A stretch of 64,000 nucleotides of DNA from Anaeramoeba flamelloides (lineage: Eukaryota > Metamonada > Anaeramoebidae). Positions 61,631-64,000 of this stretch are shown piece by piece; the stretch's first letter is position 1, and every line of letters begins with the position of its first letter. Below the pieces are notes generated by a model. The model saw only the letters and a list, made by a program, of their open reading frames with translations. It did no database searches and was not told the DNA's origin. The translations under genes and the position numbers were made by a program. Location: NCBI GenBank assembly GCA_027625915.1, contig JANTQA010000042.1:1562001-1626000 (forward strand). The letters are read 5' to 3'.

Positions 61631-62175
61631 ACCAAAAATTTGGACACACACGAAATAAAAAATAGGCAAAAAAAAAAACCCAATTTATTATATTTTTCCA
61701 AAAGTCATATAAAAAAACATATAAGTTACCCATAATTAATGTTTTTATAAGTAATCATTTTAATCCAAATAAAAGAAAAAAATATAAACGGTTAAAAAAT
61801 AAAAATTGATGTGTCCAAAATAATGAAACGAGCTGAAATGAAAGAGTTTGAACAAAAAATATATTGGTAAATTTGTTGAAATTTCACAAACATTTGTTGA
61901 TCGATCAAATGATAAGATACTATCGACCAATTGCATGTGCTTTTTCTTTTTAACAAACTCAACACTAGCCTTCTATCAACCAACCAAAAAAATTTCCAGA
62001 TCTCAAAAACAGGATACATTACTGCAAAAAAAATGAAAATAAAGAACTCAAAAAACAAAAAAAATGATTTTCATATTTTTCAAAAAATCAAAATTATTTC
62101 CAAATTTGAATGAAATTATAAAAGTACTGATGCTCTTTCAACTGTTTTAACTAAGTCAAAAATTTTGAATTTTCG
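61631..62175 (+). mobile_element. Family D TIR element
   Basis: The left end is ACCAAAAATTTGGACACAC; the right end is AAGTCAAAAATTTTGAATTT. The internal GTGTCCAAAATAATGAAACG and TTGATCGATCAAATGATAAG blocks match the other three copies. It sits immediately downstream of the SKICH-repeat gene. Confidence 0.7.
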
Positions 62176-62231
62176 TTTAATTTAATTGTAATAGATTTCT
62201 TTAAAGTTAAAGTGCTATTTTCTGTGGTCTT

Positions 62232-64000
62232 TTAAACAACAAGAAAAACTTCACTTTCCATGATTGATTCATAGCCAGAGTTTGGCAAATATCGGAGAAC
62301 ATATGAACCGGATTTTTTTGGGTTTGGTATCTCACCAAAGCCACTTGTAATTTTGTGCTTATTATAAATATATTTACCATATTTGTGGTTATTCTTTTCA
62401 GTGGATGGATAAATTGAGATCCAATCCTTTGCCTTTGGTTGGAAATTTTGAGGCACTTTCCAAGAAAATTTAATTGTGTCACCGGAATTAAAGACATTTT
62501 TGTTCATGTATATATTTGGTGCGCCTTCAACTTTTTGCTCTTGGATTTCAAAAACCTCGGACTCTCCAATGGAGTTGTATTTGCTATTGGGCAAATATCT
62601 TAAAAGATATCGTCCGTGGGTACCAGTGTTTGGTATTTCACCCTTGCCTTCAAGGTCTTGCTGTGTGTTGTAAATGTATTCCAGGTATGTATGGTTATTG
62701 CTCTGCCCCTCCTTATATAAGGCAATCCAATCTTTTGGTTTTGGAATGAAATTTTCATCTAAAATAACCCAACTAAACGATATTTTTTCTGTTGGGTGGA
62801 ATTTAAGTTTGTCAAAAGAAAATTTCACACATCCCGTTTCCATGAATTCTACAATTTCAAAAACTTGACTTTCCATTATTGAATCATAGCCAGAGTTTGG
62901 CAAATATCGGAGAACATATGAGCCAGGCTTGCTTGGGTTTGGTATCTCACCAGAGCCAAGTAAGGTTTTTTTCGTGTTATAAATATATTTGCCATATTTG
63001 TGGTTATTCTTTTCAGTGGATGGATAAATTGAGATCCAATCCTTTGCCTTTGGTTGGAAATTTTGAGGCACTTTCCAAGTAAATTTAATTGGTTCACCGG
63101 AATTAAATTTGGCTTTTTTCATGTATATATTTGGTGCGCCTTCAACTTCCAGCTCTTGGATTTCAAAAGCATCCGACTGTCCAATGGAGTCATATTTGCT
63201 ATCGGGCAAATATCTTAAAACGAATTTCCCGGGGGTTTCAATGCTTGGTATCATGCCTGTGCCTTCAAGTTCTTGATTGGTGTTGTAAATGTATTTCAGG
63301 TATGTATGGTTATTGCTCTCTCCCTCCCGATATAAGGCGATCCAATCGTTTTTTTGCGGTTCAACGTTTGAGGGCAATGACCAGCTAAAGAAAAGATCGC
63401 CGCCGTATTTGACAAAGTCATGTCTTAAAAAGAATTCCACCGGGCTTGTTGGGTCATACTGAGAGATTTTGTAATTATTTGAAATTGCAAATTCCCGACC
63501 TTCACCAGATCTACGATACACGGCATGGACTATTAACCCTTCCTTGCCTATTTCTAAATTGCTTGTGTTATAAGTCACACTCCCTTGGTTGGATCCCGTC
63601 GTATTGATAGTAACCATTGAATTGCTATTCTCGTCCATGTCTTCGATCTTGCCTGTACAGATTTCAATCACATCATTGGCAGAAAGAGCCAAATTACTTT
63701 TCCCCAGAAAGTGCCAGCTAATTTGTAAAGCGTCTCGTTTCACTTTTCGTATAGAAAGCGGATCTGGGTGTCGGTTTGTCACAATTTGGAAAATGGGCGA
63801 GCTGCAGAGCTCCTCAGAGGTGCCATTTGTGAAATACCGGAATTCATAAATGCCATCCTCTTCTCCAAACAAGGAAACAGCGAATGTTGCTTGCCCCTCC
63901 TGCAATTTCGATTCATTATAAATGGTGGAAACACTTGAGGTGGACCTCGAGTCTGCACCGATTTCAAAGGGCGCAATCCAGTCTCGGCAGTGTGGCTCAT
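62232..64000 (-). CDS. Tandem SKICH-like repeat protein (5' end outside window)
   Basis: 588 residues are visible, open to the right edge, with stop TAA at 62232-62234. It consists of repeats of about 95-105 residues, each an Ig-like beta sandwich with the SKICH hallmark: KxxxxDWIALYxxG, then YxKYIYN, GxGEIPN, and xGxYVLRYLPNSGYDSIxES. Four clear repeats occupy the last 400 residues, and two more diverged ones precede them (one starts CRDWIAPFEIGAD). They alternate in two types, so the last four look like a duplicated pair; the repeats beginning APNIYMKK and APNIYMNK are nearly identical. SKICH domains occur in the autophagy receptors CALCOCO1/2/TAX1BP1 and in inositol 5-phosphatases, but long arrays are not typical. 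Coding GC exceeds the flanks. Full length, N-terminal domains and function are unknown. Confidence 0.85.
   Translation of the reverse strand, partial: EPHCRDWIAPFEIGADSRSTSSVSTIYNESKLQEGQATFAVSLFGEEDGIYEFRYFTNGTSEELCSSPIFQIVTNRHPDPLSIRKVKRDALQISWHFLGKSNLALSANDVIEICTGKIEDMDENSNSMVTINTTGSNQGSVTYNTSNLEIGKEGLIVHAVYRRSGEGREFAISNNYKISQYDPTSPVEFFLRHDFVKYGGDLFFSWSLPSNVEPQKNDWIALYREGESNNHTYLKYIYNTNQELEGTGMIPSIETPGKFVLRYLPDSKYDSIGQSDAFEIQELEVEGAPNIYMKKAKFNSGEPIKFTWKVPQNFQPKAKDWISIYPSTEKNNHKYGKYIYNTKKTLLGSGEIPNPSKPGSYVLRYLPNSGYDSIMESQVFEIVEFMETGCVKFSFDKLKFHPTEKISFSWVILDENFIPKPKDWIALYKEGQSNNHTYLEYIYNTQQDLEGKGEIPNTGTHGRYLLRYLPNSKYNSIGESEVFEIQEQKVEGAPNIYMNKNVFNSGDTIKFSWKVPQNFQPKAKDWISIYPSTEKNNHKYGKYIYNKHKITSGFGEIPNPKKSGSYVLRYLPNSGYESIMESEVFLVV

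Larger units (their letters stand above)
55757..62231. other. Intergenic, with tRNA gene and transposon copies
   Basis: Both flanking protein genes end here. It holds a (TA)n tract (57372-57405), a family A foldback (57999-58165), tRNA-Thr (58599-58671), a family H copy with transposase remnant (59770-60268) and a family D element (61631-62175) ending about 57 bp from the SKICH-repeat gene's stop codon. 59040-59350 is more complex than average but no RNA could be identified there. Confidence 0.65.

Noticed and set aside
1-64000. CRISPR array, rRNA genes, retroviral or Polinton-like elements
   Set aside because: No regularly spaced repeats with unique spacers, no rRNA core sequences, and no reverse transcriptase, integrase or capsid-like frames were seen.

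Overview
This window looks like nuclear DNA from a very AT-rich unicellular eukaryote. The evidence is spliceosomal introns with GT..AG ends and conserved phases, asparagine/lysine-rich low-complexity protein segments, eukaryote-only proteins (cullin, the largest TFIIIC subunit, an FHA-AAA ATPase, SKICH-like repeats) and a Pol III tRNA gene with internal boxes. The species cannot be named from sequence alone; an anaerobic or free-living amoeboid protist would fit. Coding islands are clearly more GC-rich than the rest.

Layout: (1) 1-3071, repeats only. (2) 3072-4764, bacterial-type glutamine synthetase I (+), two exons, with an organelle-targeting-like extension. (3) 8218-12439, cullin (+), two exons, with an in-frame TGA. 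(4) 15840-32505, the largest TFIIIC subunit (-), rebuilt here as four exons over 16.7 kb with introns of 2.4, 4.3 and 4.2 kb. (5) 37398-40586 or slightly more, an FBXO11-like right-handed beta-helix protein (-). (6) 46261-55756, an FHA plus AAA ATPase (+) whose Walker A motif is cut by a 4.3-kb intron. (7) 58599-58671, tRNA-Thr(TGT). (8) 62232-64000, 3' part of a gene for tandem SKICH-like beta-sandwich repeats (-), running off the right edge.

There is no operon. The genes are independent: nitrogen assimilation (GS), ubiquitin ligase scaffolding (cullin; the beta-helix protein resembles a cullin-ligase substrate receptor), Pol III transcription (TFIIIC, with one of its target tRNA genes in the same window) and an AAA remodeller.

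Most non-coding DNA, including the long introns, is built from at least nine families of foldback or terminal-inverted-repeat DNA elements in two to four copies each within the window. They include a 990-bp Tc1/mariner-type element with TA target duplications and another element nested inside it. This dense, mostly non-autonomous transposon load explains the long introns and is the most distinctive feature of the region. I saw no retrovirus-like, Polinton or viral element, no CRISPR array and no rRNA.
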